DNA of 64,000 nucleotides from Novispirillum itersonii subsp. itersonii ATCC 12639 (GCF_000381985.1 NZ_KB907338.1:434001-498000); one strand, 5' to 3'. Shown: positions 49,855-59,498, numbered from the stretch's first letter. Numbers and translations are program-made. The notes: generated from the letters alone by a model not told the origin.

Positions 49855-50721
49855 TTACAGGTTTTTTCCGGCGAAATCGGCGGGGCTGTGGCGCTCGGGC
49901 ACCTGCTCTGCCTCTTCCCCCCAGGTGCGGGTGACCATCAGGCCGCGCCTGACCGCCGGGCGGGCGGCGATCTCGGTGGCCCAGCGCAGCACGTTTTTAT
50001 AGCGGCCGGCATCAAGGAATTCGGCGGCATTATACACGCGGTTCAGCACCATCTGGCCATACCACGGCCAGATGGCGATGTCGGCGATGGTGTAGTCGGC
50101 CCCGCCGATATAGGGGCGGTCGGCCAGCAGCTGATCCAGCAGGTCAAGCTGGCGCTTGACTTCCATGGTGTAGCGGTTGATCGGGTATTCGTACTTTTCC
50201 GGGGCATAGGCGTAGAAGTGGCCGAAGCCGCCCCCGGCAAACGGGGCCGCGCCCTGCAGCCAGAACAGCCAGTTCAGCACCTCGGTCTTCCGCGCCGGGT
50301 CGGCAGGCAGGAAAGCGCCGAACTTTTCCGCCAGATACAGCAGGATGTGCCCGGATTCAAACACCCGCACCGGGGCCGGGCCGGAACGGTCAACCAGCGC
50401 CGGAATCTTCGAGTTGGGATTGACAGCGACAAACCCGGACGAAAACTGATCGCTGTCAGAAATGCGGATCGGCCACGCGTCGTATTCGGCGGCGCTGATC
50501 CCGGCGTCGAGCAGCTCTTCCAGCAGAATGCTGACCTTGACCCCGTTGGGGGTGGCAAGGGAATAGAGCTGCAGGGCGTGGCTGCCTTCCGGCAGGGCGC
50601 GGTCGTACTGGGCCCCGGCGGTCGGGCGGTTGGTCTTGGCCCAGGTTCCGCCGGTTTCGGCGTCAAAGGTCCAGACTTTCGGCGGCTGCCAGCCGGTCTG
50701 GCCGGTGGTGGTGTCGGTCAT
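49855..50721 (-). CDS. yghU: Glutathione S-transferase, YghU/nu-class
   Basis: A 288-residue GST. The thioredoxin-like domain at about 45-130 contains HALQLYSLATPNGVKVSILLEEL with the Thr-Pro-Asn of nu-class enzymes, and VNPNSKIPALVDRSG (cis-Pro) then FESGHILLYLAEKFG. The all-alpha domain follows, with YIGGADYTIADIAIWPWYG. Nu-class GSTs have disulfide-bond reductase activity with two bound glutathiones. The ATG is at 50721; longer frames upstream overlap the divergent membrane gene and are spurious. Confidence 0.92.
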   Translation of the reverse strand: MTDTTTGQTGWQPPKVWTFDAETGGTWAKTNRPTAGAQYDRALPEGSHALQLYSLATPNGVKVSILLEELLDAGISAAEYDAWPIRISDSDQFSSGFVAVNPNSKIPALVDRSGPAPVRVFESGHILLYLAEKFGAFLPADPARKTEVLNWLFWLQGAAPFAGGGFGHFYAYAPEKYEYPINRYTMEVKRQLDLLDQLLADRPYIGGADYTIADIAIWPWYGQMVLNRVYNAAEFLDAGRYKNVLRWATEIAARPAVRRGLMVTRTWGEEAEQVPERHSPADFAGKNL

Positions 50722-50845
50722 GTGATGGTCCCCTTTCCGCCCGAGGCGTGATGATGTCTCTTCCGCATATAGGGACGGGGCGGAAGGCTTGCCAAGGGGC
50801 TGATCCGGGGGCACTGTGGGGCAGCCAACAGCAGGAGCAGGCCCG

Positions 50846-51871
50846 ATGTACACCGATGATGATCTGGATGCCGCCGTCGGCGCCGGGGTGCTGGACGGGC
50901 GGGCGGTGGCCGCCTTCCGGACCTTTGTTGCCGCCCGGCAGGATGGCCGGATGGCGGATGAGGAACACTTCCGGCTGCTGACCGGGTTTAACGATATTTT
51001 CGTGTCGGTTGCCATCACGCTGGTGCTGGCGGCGCTGTACGGGCTGGGCACCGCGCTGCTTGCCGGGGCCGGGGCAGCCCTGATGGCTGTCGCCGCATGG
51101 GGGCTGGCGGAATACTTTACCCGCCGCCGCCGGATGGCGCTGCCGTCCATTCTGCTGCTGCTGGCCTTTACCGGCGGGCTGTATGCCAGCGTGACGATGG
51201 CGGGGTTTATGCTGCCGGGGCTGGAAGACAGCGGGCGCTGGGCGGCCCTGCCGCTGCTGGGCGGGGCGGTGCTGGCCGGGGCCGGGGCGGCGCTGCACTG
51301 GTGGCGGTTCCGGGTGCCGGTGACGGTGGCGGCGGGCACCGCAGCCGGGGCGGCGGCCCTGCTGGGGCTGCTGCTGACCCTTGCGCCGGATGTGGCGCCG
51401 TATCTGGCCTGGGTGATCCTGCCCGCCGGGGTCGGGGTGTTTGTGCTGGCGATGCGCTGGGATGCCAGCGACCGCGAGCGCGCCACGCGGCGGGCGGATG
51501 TGGCATTCTGGCTGCATCTGCTGGCGGCGGGGATGATCGTACACCCGGTGTTTGCCCTGCTGCCCGATCTGCCGTCACCGCTGGCCGGGGCGCTGCTGGT
51601 GCTGGCGGTCTATGCGGTGCTGATGGTGGTGGCGCTGATCACCGACCGCCGGGCCATTCTGGTGTCATCACTGGCCTATGTGCTGTACGCGGTGATCTCG
51701 GCGGTCACTCAGTCGGCGGCACAGATGGGGGCCGAAATCGGCTGGGCGCTGGTGGCCCTGCCGGTCGGCAGCGTGCTGCTGCTGTTCTCCGCCTTCTGGC
51801 ACCGCGCCCGCCGCGCCCTGCTGCCCACCCTGCCGCAACGCCTGCGCGATATGGTGCCGGTGGCGGTGTAG
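50846..51871 (+). CDS. DUF2157-like polytopic membrane protein
   Basis: A 341-residue protein. The soluble N-terminus of about 45 residues (MYTDDDLDAAVGAGVLDGRAVAAFRTFV) resembles the opening of DUF2157 proteins. About nine hydrophobic helices follow, from 55 to 320. A basic C-terminus (ARRALLPTLPQRLRDM) is cytoplasmic. CAGGAGCAG precedes the ATG. No transport signature; function unknown. Confidence 0.75.
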   Translation: MYTDDDLDAAVGAGVLDGRAVAAFRTFVAARQDGRMADEEHFRLLTGFNDIFVSVAITLVLAALYGLGTALLAGAGAALMAVAAWGLAEYFTRRRRMALPSILLLLAFTGGLYASVTMAGFMLPGLEDSGRWAALPLLGGAVLAGAGAALHWWRFRVPVTVAAGTAAGAAALLGLLLTLAPDVAPYLAWVILPAGVGVFVLAMRWDASDRERATRRADVAFWLHLLAAGMIVHPVFALLPDLPSPLAGALLVLAVYAVLMVVALITDRRAILVSSLAYVLYAVISAVTQSAAQMGAEIGWALVALPVGSVLLLFSAFWHRARRALLPTLPQRLRDMVPVAV

Positions 51872-51958
51872 GGGGGTGGTGGTGTTGGGGTGATTGTGCC
51901 TTTTGAGTGTGTCTCTTATGATGCGCCTCAGAGTGATAAAGCTGTGGCAGACCGCTGA

Positions 51959-52387
51959 ATGACAACCCCGTTGATTGATGAAGTTGACGCCCCGGTCGGT
52001 AAGGGCGTCATCAGGTCTGCCCCCAAAGTCCGGGCAGTTTATTGGTGCAGGCTGTGGGGCGATGCGGTTCGACCAGAGTTCTGGAAACGGCGGCCTGTTG
52101 TCGTGATGTCTTATAATAATACTCTGGACGGTCACTGTCTGGTGCTGCCCATGACAACCAAACCGCAGGATGGGAACAAGTGGGCGCACAGGCTTCCGGT
52201 TAACTATGTTGATCCGAAAGTCGAGACATGGGTTGTCTGCAATCACCTGATGACTGTTGCAACGGCAAGGCTTTCCAGTGTTAAGGGGCAGGTGCCACGC
52301 CTGACTGAAAGTGAGTTCCGCCCCCTTCTGGAAAAGGCCTTAAAGTGGATGCCACCGCTTAAAATGCCAGAGCCTCCTGTGTCGTGA
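51959..52387 (+). CDS. PemK/MazF-like protein without a paired antitoxin
   Basis: A 142-residue protein. The SH3-like core of PemK/MazF is visible: VYWCRLWGDAVRPEFWKRRPVVVMSYN (about 27-53), VLPMTTKPQ, and WVVCNHLMTVATARLSSVKG. RPVVV and the later Thr are the conserved ribonuclease landmarks. The GWxKxRP-type loop is changed to FWKRRP. No small antitoxin gene lies upstream, so it may be orphan, or a non-toxic relative. AT-richer than flanks. A terminator follows at 52493. Confidence 0.75.
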   Translation: MTTPLIDEVDAPVGKGVIRSAPKVRAVYWCRLWGDAVRPEFWKRRPVVVMSYNNTLDGHCLVLPMTTKPQDGNKWAHRLPVNYVDPKVETWVVCNHLMTVATARLSSVKGQVPRLTESEFRPLLEKALKWMPPLKMPEPPVS

Positions 52388-52492
52388 TTGACAGTCTGCG
52401 GTGGCACCATTAAAGTAAATGGCATTGGTGCGGCCTTATGTGCCGTATCCGTCGATCTGCGGGTTGCATAACCCAAAGTGATTCAAATGCGG

Positions 52493-52524
52493 AGGGAGCC
52501 CTTACGGGCTCCCTTTCGTGTTTT
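52493..52524 (+). terminator. Rho-independent terminator after the PemK/MazF-like gene
   Basis: AGGGAGCCC (52493-52501) pairs with GGGCTCCCT (52506-52514) across TTAC, followed by TTCGTGTTTT. Confidence 0.85.
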
Positions 52525-52663
52525 CTGGCTTTGCCCCACACCCCGGAAGGAGGCGCGGCCTCCTTCACCTAGAGTTTATCGGGTGGGGGTGTTGTCTCTT
52601 TTACTTGTGTATCGTCATAGCAGCCCGTCAGAATAGGCGGTCTTTTCCTGTGTCGGTGGTGCC

Positions 52664-55600
52664 ATGTCGCGGTCCCGTACTGCCCCGTATCTGTTGCAGT
52701 CCACCCGGACAACCCTGCGCGGGCTTCTGAACCGGGCTTTTTACCGTGCGCCGGAGTCCGGGGGCGATCAGTACGGTGGCGCGACCCTGACGGATGAGCA
52801 GGCGTTGCGCCTGCTGTCCGGGTTAACCCTGATCTGCCGTGGCGAGTGGGCGCAGGCGGAGCAGACCTATAACGCGCCGGGGCTGCCGGATGGCAGTGTG
52901 CCCACCTTGCAGGCATTGCTTGACCGGGGCGAGGTGTTCCGTATCTGGGGGCGGGTGCGGTGGTCGTGGAGACAGAGACAATCCGTTGACCCTGACAGGC
53001 CGGAGGATCTGGCCGGGCTGAGAGCCCGATGGCCAGAGATGACCGGCTGGAGCTATGATCTCAGCCCCGCCCTTAAGGCAGATCCAGTGCTTTCAGCCGC
53101 CGCCGCCGCTTCTGTCGCAACTGGAAACGATCTCCTGTGCCCGACCCCCACATGGGTGGCGGCCCGGCTGTGGGAGCAGATGGACGGCACGCCGCAGGCT
53201 CTGCGCCGGTGGATTGATCTTTGGCGCCTGCTCGGCTATCCGCAGTTTTCCCCGTCGGACGTGTGGGGCGAGGACAGGGGCGGGGAATTCCGCGATCTGA
53301 TCCTGACGATGCTTCAGACCGAGAACGGGTTTAGGGGATGGTCAGAGTCCGGCATCCCTATGATCAGCAGGGCCCGGGGGCATGCTGATATTCTGGGGTC
53401 TTATTGGGATGCGGGATCTGTCTGCGAAGACGTGCTGGCCCTGATCAATCTGCTGTTGATGGAGATCGATACCGAGCGAAGGTCAAGAACACCGGAAAAA
53501 ACGGTCTCTGGCCTTGTTACTCTGTGCCAGACCTCCCCCGATCTGTTGGCCGCTCTGGAGTATAAAGTGTCAGAAAGACCGGCCATTCTGGCTGATCTGC
53601 TGTTGCATCCTCCCGGTTCGGCTTTTGCCTGTTTCCTGATCGCAGACTGTTCTTATTCCGGTGGGGCCGAGGATCAGGAAGTGAGCGAACCGGCCTTCTA
53701 CGCCGGTCAGCGCGATGTCTTTGCCTATGCGGTCTCAATCCTTGGCGAGTTTTTGCGGGCGGGAACCGCCCCTCCGGCGGACGCCGCTGCGCTGCTGCTG
53801 TGGCTGCATCAGAGCCGGGAGAGCAAAGGGCGTGTTGATCAGACTGACGCCCTGAGTGCCATCCTGCGGCGGGAACTGAGCCTGTGTCCCCCGGAGGTTC
53901 TGGCGGCGATGGTATCGTCCCTCGACATCGGGCAGGGGATGGGCAACCCGGAGTTTAAGACGGCGCTGGATCTGTGCGCACTGGGGGCGGTCAAGGGGGC
54001 GGTGGATGCCGCAGGCGTGGTTACGGCTTATGTGCAGTCAATCCGGGCGGGGGATCATCCCCCGTTACGATCGCGGCTGACGTCAGCGGAGGGGGCGGTA
54101 CTGGCTCAGCTTTCCGCAAGAGAACCGGGTCTGCGCGCTGACTTTTTACTGCCCGTCGATATCCGGCAGGCGCTTGCCGCAGCGACGGAGTATGAGCAGA
54201 TTTTTCCGATACGGCGCGGGCTGGCCGCGCATATCGGTGTTCTGTGCCGTGCGGTTCTGGGCAGCCTGCGGGATCTGCCGGAGGATCTGTTCACAGCCTT
54301 GGTGGCGGCGGTGCAGGCCGGGGCGATTGACCGTCGCGAAAAGGGCAGGATCTATGCGCTGTCTGTGCGGGCGGGCAGAGAAGGGCATCTCGATACGGCG
54401 CTGGTCGCGGATCTGGCGGCAATTTTAACCGCACCGCAGGTTTCGGCGGCGCAGAAAGCGGCCCTGTTGACCCGCATTCTGGAAACAGATGAACCGCTGT
54501 TTCTGGCGCAGATGATGAGCCGGGTTCCTGAGGATCTCAAATCCCGGTTTGAGGACGGGATTAACGCAATCCCTCCAGAGGATGCGAACGAAAGTGGCCT
54601 GTGTCCGACAGGGCTGGAGCGGGTTGACGGGGTGCTGACGGCGGGAGCCTTGAACGCTGCTGAGATATATCTGGCGCATGAGGAAACGTATCCTGCACGG
54701 AAGGGAGACGCATTGATACGGCTGCGGCTGCGGTTCCGGCTGCTGTTTCTGCGGGGGGACTGGCAGGCAATCCGCGAGGCAAAAGTGCCGGACCGCGGAT
54801 TGACGGTCTATGAACAGCAAGAAGCGGAAGACCTGCTCGGCTGGTATCAGATGCTTACCCATATCACAGCGGAAAATGCTGATCCGGCGCAAGCGAAAGC
54901 CTTTTTTGAACGGCGCTTTCAGACCCGGCCGACTGTTGAAAATCTGACCAACTGGCTGGCGGCAGTGATCCGTTGCCTGTTGCCGGACAACACCTTCGCC
55001 CTGCTTGAAGGGGATGCTCTGCGCGAGGGCTGGGCCGCTTTGGATACTCTTGGGCAGATGCGGGGCCGTCTGGCGGAGCCTCCGTCCGGACCCATTTTCG
55101 ACGGCAACCGGGCTGTTCTGCTGCTGTCTCTGGGCGAGGCTGATCAGGCGGTCAAAATTCTGTCGGCCCTTGATCCGGACCTGCGGACCGAGCGGGAAGA
55201 AGCCTTCCGGGCAGTGGCCTTGGCCCGCTGTAATCGCGTGCTGGAGGCGACGGCGGTGCTGGATGCCGCAGACATCCGGTTTCAGGACCGGGCTGTGCTG
55301 GAAGGGGCCCGGAGACATATTGCGGACAAGATGCCCTATCTGATGGCCCCTGAAGTGTCGGTCCGGGAGAACCTTCTCGATAATATTTCCTCTGCGATGG
55401 CCCGGTTTAAGGGGCTGAGCGGGCCAGAACAGGCGAAGGTGCTGGAGCGTGGAGAAGAGCCGCTGCTGAGGCTTATGACGGAAGCGGTCCGATACGCGGG
55501 TGTGGGGGTTACGTCCCTGCGTCCCGCCCTGCGGGAGGTTTTGAGGAAAGAAGACGAAAACACCATTACTGACCTGTTTGAGCGGTATCTCTCAGCCTGC

Positions 55601-56086
55601 CTGCGGTATCTGGGCTGGTCGGTCCGCAGTCAGTCAAGGGGTGGCTACAGCGGAGGCGGAAATATGGGGGAGCGGGATCTTATCGTTACAGATTCCCGGT
55701 CCAACGGTGAGCTTGCTGTGATCGAAGCGGTTATTTCACGGGGGAGTGTGCAGAATCAGGCATTGTTAAGTCACTTTCAGAAACTCTTCGGCTATAGCGA
55801 TGCGAAAACTCTCTTTCATGTGACCTATGCTTTTGATGTAGAGGTTAAGAAAGTATGGGATGGGCTGATCGAGATTGCAAAAAATCAATATCCAGATGGA
55901 TTTACTTTTAACAATATAGACGATGGCGGTCTTGATGGAGGGAAAGATCAGACCTCTCTCCCGCCGGGTTTTATTGCCCGTTATCGCCGTGAACGCCACG
56001 ATGTCGAGATCTCGATCGTCTTTATAATCCTTGATATGGATCAGCAGGATCAGCGGGCGGCAGCAAAACAGGCGGCAGGAAAGTAG
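52664..56086 (+). CDS. 1140-residue helical protein with nuclease-like C-terminus (defence candidate)
   Basis: A large cytoplasmic protein, not recognised as a whole. Residues 1-960 are almost entirely helical with repeated 30-40-residue Leu/Ala-rich units (several resemble TPR or HEAT repeats) and no NTPase motif. The last 170 residues change character: DLFERYLSACLRYLGWSV, then QSRGGYSGGGNMGERDLIV and LAVIEAVISRG. The order GERDLIV...IEAV looks like a PD-(D/E)xK core in which the Lys is replaced by Val, so activity is doubtful. The C-terminus is basic and AT-richer. It is flanked by a MazF-like gene and a repeat element. A single-gene antiphage role is inferred from this architecture. Confidence 0.6.
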   Translation: MSRSRTAPYLLQSTRTTLRGLLNRAFYRAPESGGDQYGGATLTDEQALRLLSGLTLICRGEWAQAEQTYNAPGLPDGSVPTLQALLDRGEVFRIWGRVRWSWRQRQSVDPDRPEDLAGLRARWPEMTGWSYDLSPALKADPVLSAAAAASVATGNDLLCPTPTWVAARLWEQMDGTPQALRRWIDLWRLLGYPQFSPSDVWGEDRGGEFRDLILTMLQTENGFRGWSESGIPMISRARGHADILGSYWDAGSVCEDVLALINLLLMEIDTERRSRTPEKTVSGLVTLCQTSPDLLAALEYKVSERPAILADLLLHPPGSAFACFLIADCSYSGGAEDQEVSEPAFYAGQRDVFAYAVSILGEFLRAGTAPPADAAALLLWLHQSRESKGRVDQTDALSAILRRELSLCPPEVLAAMVSSLDIGQGMGNPEFKTALDLCALGAVKGAVDAAGVVTAYVQSIRAGDHPPLRSRLTSAEGAVLAQLSAREPGLRADFLLPVDIRQALAAATEYEQIFPIRRGLAAHIGVLCRAVLGSLRDLPEDLFTALVAAVQAGAIDRREKGRIYALSVRAGREGHLDTALVADLAAILTAPQVSAAQKAALLTRILETDEPLFLAQMMSRVPEDLKSRFEDGINAIPPEDANESGLCPTGLERVDGVLTAGALNAAEIYLAHEETYPARKGDALIRLRLRFRLLFLRGDWQAIREAKVPDRGLTVYEQQEAEDLLGWYQMLTHITAENADPAQAKAFFERRFQTRPTVENLTNWLAAVIRCLLPDNTFALLEGDALREGWAALDTLGQMRGRLAEPPSGPIFDGNRAVLLLSLGEADQAVKILSALDPDLRTEREEAFRAVALARCNRVLEATAVLDAADIRFQDRAVLEGARRHIADKMPYLMAPEVSVRENLLDNISSAMARFKGLSGPEQAKVLERGEEPLLRLMTEAVRYAGVGVTSLRPALREVLRKEDENTITDLFERYLSACLRYLGWSVRSQSRGGYSGGGNMGERDLIVTDSRSNGELAVIEAVISRGSVQNQALLSHFQKLFGYSDAKTLFHVTYAFDVEVKKVWDGLIEIAKNQYPDGFTFNNIDDGGLDGGKDQTSLPPGFIARYRRERHDVEISIVFIILDMDQQDQRAAAKQAAGK

Positions 56087-56120
56087 GCGCCATCGCCCCC
56101 ATATCCCCCTTTTTGGCGCT

Positions 56121-56166
56121 CCCTTTTTCCGGGAAAAAGGGGGCACCCCACCGCCCGTCGGGCGGT
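56121..56166. repeat. Double-hairpin dispersed repeat, copy 2
   Basis: CCCTTTTT (56121-56128) pairs with AAAAAGGG (56134-56141), followed by ACCGCCC-GTC-GGGCGGT (56150-56166). The arrangement matches the reverse complement of 28390-28443. Confidence 0.55.
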
Positions 56167-56255
56167 TCCTCTCCTCTCCCCTTCCTCTCCCTCCGGCATC
56201 TCTTTCCCCCACCCACCGGCGGGGTGGGAAGGGGGCTTTTTCCGGGGCTCTTTAC

Positions 56256-56279
56256 TTATTAGACCGTTTCGTCTAATAA
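56256..56279. promoter_or_regulatory. AcuR-type TetR operator
   Basis: TTATTAGAC (56256-56264) and GTCTAATAA (56271-56279) are perfect arms around CGTTTC, seven bases before the TetR start codon at 56286. The GAC...GTC core is like operators of the AcuR/NemR group. Confidence 0.75.
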
Positions 56280-56285
56280 TTCCCC

Positions 56286-56945
56286 ATGACTGAAACAACC
56301 ACACCGCACGCAGTGTCCGAAAAGCCTCGCCGGGGTCGTCCGCGGGGGGCGCCGGATGCGTCGCAGGCCCGCCGCGATCTGATCCGGGCCGGGCTGGAGC
56401 ATCTGACCGAGAAGGGGTATTCCGCCGTCGGGGTCGATGAAATCCTGAAGGCTGCGAAGGTCCCGAAGGGGAGCTTTTACCACCACTTCCGCAGCAAGGC
56501 CGATTTTGGTCTGGCCCTGATTGCCGCTTACGACAGCTATTTCGCCGGGCTTCTGGATCAGGCTTTCCTTGATCGGGGCCGCAGCCCGCTGGACCGGCTG
56601 CGCCATTTCACCGAAATGGCCGAGGCGGGCATGGCGCGCCATGGGTTCCGGCGGGGGTGTCTGGTCGGCAATCTGGGGCAGGAGATGGGGGCGCTGCCCG
56701 ATGACTTCCGGCAGGCACTGATCGGCGTGCTGACAACATGGCAGACGCGCACGGCGGATCTTTTCCGCGATGCGCAGGCCTGCGGCCAGCTGTCCGCCGG
56801 TCTAGACCCTGACGCGCTGGCGCAGGCCTTCTGGATCGGATGGGAAGGGGCGATCCTGCGCGCCAAGCTGGAGTTAAGCCCCGCCCCCCTGCGCACTTTT
56901 ACCGGACTGTTCAGCCGTCTTTTTGACGGTGGGGCCTCACCATAA
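56286..56945 (+). CDS. TetR-family regulator (AcuR-like)
   Basis: A 219-residue regulator with an HTH at about 30-75 (AGLEHLTEKGYSAVGVDEILKAAKVPKGSFYHHFRSKADFGLALI). The GSFYHHF variant and VGVDEIL are typical of the AcuR/NemR clade. A C-terminal TetR ligand domain with ARHGFRRGCLVGNLGQEMG (Cys in GCLVGN) is characteristic. AcuR in Rhodobacter senses acryloyl-CoA or acrylate; NemR uses Cys chemistry. It lies directly upstream of an acuI-like gene (15-bp gap) and behind a palindromic operator, so this is probably a reactive-electrophile response operon. Confidence 0.88.
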   Translation: MTETTTPHAVSEKPRRGRPRGAPDASQARRDLIRAGLEHLTEKGYSAVGVDEILKAAKVPKGSFYHHFRSKADFGLALIAAYDSYFAGLLDQAFLDRGRSPLDRLRHFTEMAEAGMARHGFRRGCLVGNLGQEMGALPDDFRQALIGVLTTWQTRTADLFRDAQACGQLSAGLDPDALAQAFWIGWEGAILRAKLELSPAPLRTFTGLFSRLFDGGASP

Positions 56946-56960
56946 CTGAAAGGCAAGCCC

Positions 56961-57941
56961 ATGAAAGCGATTCTGATCGAGAAAAACGATGATGGCCAGT
57001 CTGTCTCGGTGACGGATGTGGCTGAAGACCGGCTGCCGGACGGGGATGTGACGGTCGATATCGCCTATTCGACCCTTAACTATAAAGACGCTCTGGCGAT
57101 CACCGGCAAAGCGCCGGTCGTGCGGCGGTTTCCGATGGTGCCGGGGATCGACTTCACCGGCACCGTTGCCCACAGCAGCCATCCCGGTTTCAGGCCCGGT
57201 GACCGGGTGATTCTGAACGGCTGGGGCGTGGGGGAAAAGCACTGGGGCGGTCTGGCCGGGCGGGCGCGGGTCAGCGGTGACTGGCTGGTGCCGCTGCCTG
57301 AGGGTCTCGACATGCGGCAGGCCGCCGCGATCGGCACGGCGGGGTACACCGCGATGCTGTGTGTGCTGGCGCTTGAACGGCACGGGGTGCGGCCTGACAG
57401 TGGCGAAATTGTCGTCAGCGGTGCTGCCGGGGGTGTCGGCAGTGTGGCCGTCGCGCTGCTGGCGGCCAAGGGTTATGCGGTGGCGGCGGTCACCGGCCGG
57501 GCCGCTGAGGCGGAGTATCTGCGCGGTCTGGGGGCCAACGCGGTGATCGACCGCAGCGAGCTGACCGGCAAGGTGCGCCCGCTGGGGCAGGAGCGCTGGT
57601 CCGGCGGTATCGACGTGGCGGGCAGCACCGTGCTGGCGAACATGCTGTCGATGATGACGTACCGGGGTGTTGTGGCGGCCTGCGGTCTTGCCGCCGGTAT
57701 GGATCTTCCTGCGTCGGTGGCCCCGTTTATCCTGCGCGGCGTGACTCTGGCGGGGGTTGACAGTGTCATGTGCCCCGGACCCGAGCGGATTGAAGCCTGG
57801 GGAAGGCTGGCCACGGATCTTGATCTCGACAGGCTGGCGGAGATGACGTCTGAGGTGCCGTTTGACCGGGTGATCGAAACCGCGCCGAAGTTTCTTGACG
57901 GAACAGTCCGCGGGCGGATCGTCATCCCGGTGACTCCCTGA
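56961..57941 (+). CDS. acuI: Acrylyl-CoA reductase/YhdH-type quinone oxidoreductase (MDR family)
   Basis: A 326-residue zinc-independent MDR enzyme. [31 protein letters not shown] (about 37-67) is the signature of YhdH/Acu[14 protein letters not shown] follows, then the NADPH-binding [26 protein letters not shown] (about 155-180), and the [20 protein letters not shown] region. It reduces acrylyl-CoA to propionyl-CoA with NADPH or detoxifies related enones. Expressed with the AcuR-like gene just upstream. Confidence 0.88.
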   Translation: MKAILIEKNDDGQSVSVTDVAEDRLPDGDVTVDIAYSTLNYKDALAITGKAPVVRRFPMVPGIDFTGTVAHSSHPGFRPGDRVILNGWGVGEKHWGGLAGRARVSGDWLVPLPEGLDMRQAAAIGTAGYTAMLCVLALERHGVRPDSGEIVVSGAAGGVGSVAVALLAAKGYAVAAVTGRAAEAEYLRGLGANAVIDRSELTGKVRPLGQERWSGGIDVAGSTVLANMLSMMTYRGVVAACGLAAGMDLPASVAPFILRGVTLAGVDSVMCPGPERIEAWGRLATDLDLDRLAEMTSEVPFDRVIETAPKFLDGTVRGRIVIPVTP

Positions 57942-57974
57942 TCCGGCCCCTCTCTCCCGCTGGCCCGCCTGCGT

Positions 57975-58856
57975 TTAGCGCCGGGCCAGCCAGACCCCGG
58001 CGGCGGCGATGGCCATGCCGGTCAGGGCCAGCGGGCTGAGGGTTTCGTCAAACAGCGCCCACGCCAGCAGCGCGGTGGAGGCCGGGGTCAGGTAGAACAG
58101 GCTGGCGACATTGACCGCGCCGCCCCGGCGGATCAGCAGGTTAAGCAGGGTCACCGCCCCCAGCGACAGCACCAGCACCAGCCAGCCGAGCGCGAACACG
58201 AACGCGCCGGTCCACTGCACCGTCAGCGGCTCGGTCACGGCGGCGACGGCGGCGGTGGCGATCAGGCAGGGGATGAACTGCACCACCGCCCCGGTCCGCA
58301 GGTCAAACGACGGGCAGAACCGCTTCTGGTACAGGGTTCCGGCGGTGATGCCCGCCAGCGCGATCAGGGCGGGCAGCATCATGCCGATGGCCTGATCCGG
58401 CGGCACCGCCAGCAACTTTGACTGCACCACCAGCACCACCCCGGCAAAGCCCAGCAGCAGGCCGCCCCACTGGGCCGGGCGCACCCGTTCCCCCAGCAGC
58501 GCCCCGGCGCACAGCGCGGTCAACAGCGGCTGCATCCCCACCACCAGCGCGGTGATGCCCGATGGCAGGCCCAGCCCGATGGCGGTGAACACCCCGCCCA
58601 GATACACCCCGTGCATCAACAGCCCGGAGACGGCAACATGCGCCATCGCCGCCGGGGTTTTCGGCCATGCCGCCCGGGTCAGCAGGGCGGCGGGCAGCAT
58701 CAGCGCCACCACCAGCGCATAGCGGATCGCCAGAAAGGTCAGCGGCGGCGCATAGGGCAGGCCAAAGCGGGCCCCGATGAAGCCGGTGCTCCACAGCAGC
58801 ACGAAAAACAGCGGCCACAGCATCTGTGCCGGAGGGGAAGAGGCGGCGGAGGGCAT
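57975..58856 (-). CDS. DMT-superfamily (EamA) exporter
   Basis: A 293-residue protein with ten membrane helices in two EamA repeats: LWPLFFVLLWSTGFIGARFGLPYAPPLTFLAIRY opens the first; LPALIALAGITAGTLYQKRFC opens the second. The ATG at 58856 is preceded by AGGATTCCCC. The longer frame to 59402 crosses the divergent PemK-like gene and is spurious. Substrate unknown; family members export amino acids or metabolites. Confidence 0.88.
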   Translation of the reverse strand: MPSAASSPPAQMLWPLFFVLLWSTGFIGARFGLPYAPPLTFLAIRYALVVALMLPAALLTRAAWPKTPAAMAHVAVSGLLMHGVYLGGVFTAIGLGLPSGITALVVGMQPLLTALCAGALLGERVRPAQWGGLLLGFAGVVLVVQSKLLAVPPDQAIGMMLPALIALAGITAGTLYQKRFCPSFDLRTGAVVQFIPCLIATAAVAAVTEPLTVQWTGAFVFALGWLVLVLSLGAVTLLNLLIRRGGAVNVASLFYLTPASTALLAWALFDETLSPLALTGMAIAAAGVWLARR

Positions 58857-59063
58857 CAGCGGGGAATCCTGCACAGGGGCGGGCGGGGAGAAGGGGCGGT
58901 GCCCCGCTGCTGTAGCAGAGAACGGGCGGTGCTTTCTACGGTCTTCGCGTCTGCCGGGATATCGTCTCTGACACGTTACATCTTCCGGTGGCGGGAGGGG
59001 TCGGTTACTGTGAGGGGACAGTACCGGGCAGACGCCGGTCCGGAAGATCGATGCCGAGAAAGT

Positions 59064-59498
59064 ATGCCGATTACATATCATCCCAAGATTGGAACGCTGG
59101 TCCTCTGTGATTTCACGACAGGGTTTCTCCCTCCCGAAATGGTCAAGAGGCGCCCGGCGGTCGTGATCAGTCCGCCGATAGGGTTGCGCAAAGAGCTGTG
59201 TACGGTGGTGCCCATCAGTACGACGGTGCCGGTTCCCGCAGTGCCGTGGCAGGTGGAGATCACTCTTGACCCGCCTTTGCCGTCCCCTTGGGATGCCGGA
59301 CCCCATTGGGTAAAAGCTGACATGGTTTTTGCGGCCAGTTTCAGCAGGCTGGATCTTTTCCGTCTGCCCCGCCGTGACGGAAAGCGGCAATATCTTGAGC
59401 AACGGGTGACGGATGGCGATTTGCGCCGGATCAGGGGCTGCCTTCTTGCCAGTCTTGGGCTTGTCTCGTTGACAGAAAACCTACCTGGGACTATATAA
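59064..59498 (+). CDS. PemK/MazF-like protein, second copy
   Basis: A 144-residue protein with a PemK-type opening: YHPKIGTLVLCDFTTGF, then PPEMVKRRPAVVISPP and LCTVVPISTTVPVP. The GxxxxCDF...VKRRPAVV pattern is stronger than in the copy at 51959. The second half (DMVFAASFSRLDLFRLP) covers the usual Thr-containing strand. No antitoxin ORF precedes it. ATG 59064 follows GAGAAAG. The two copies share the fold but differ widely, so they are not a recent duplication. Confidence 0.75.
   Translation: MPITYHPKIGTLVLCDFTTGFLPPEMVKRRPAVVISPPIGLRKELCTVVPISTTVPVPAVPWQVEITLDPPLPSPWDAGPHWVKADMVFAASFSRLDLFRLPRRDGKRQYLEQRVTDGDLRRIRGCLLASLGLVSLTENLPGTI

Noticed and set aside
50722-51544. Frames extending the GST gene upstream on the minus strand
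   Set aside because: Low-complexity Ala/Ser/Pro translation antisense to a real membrane-protein gene.
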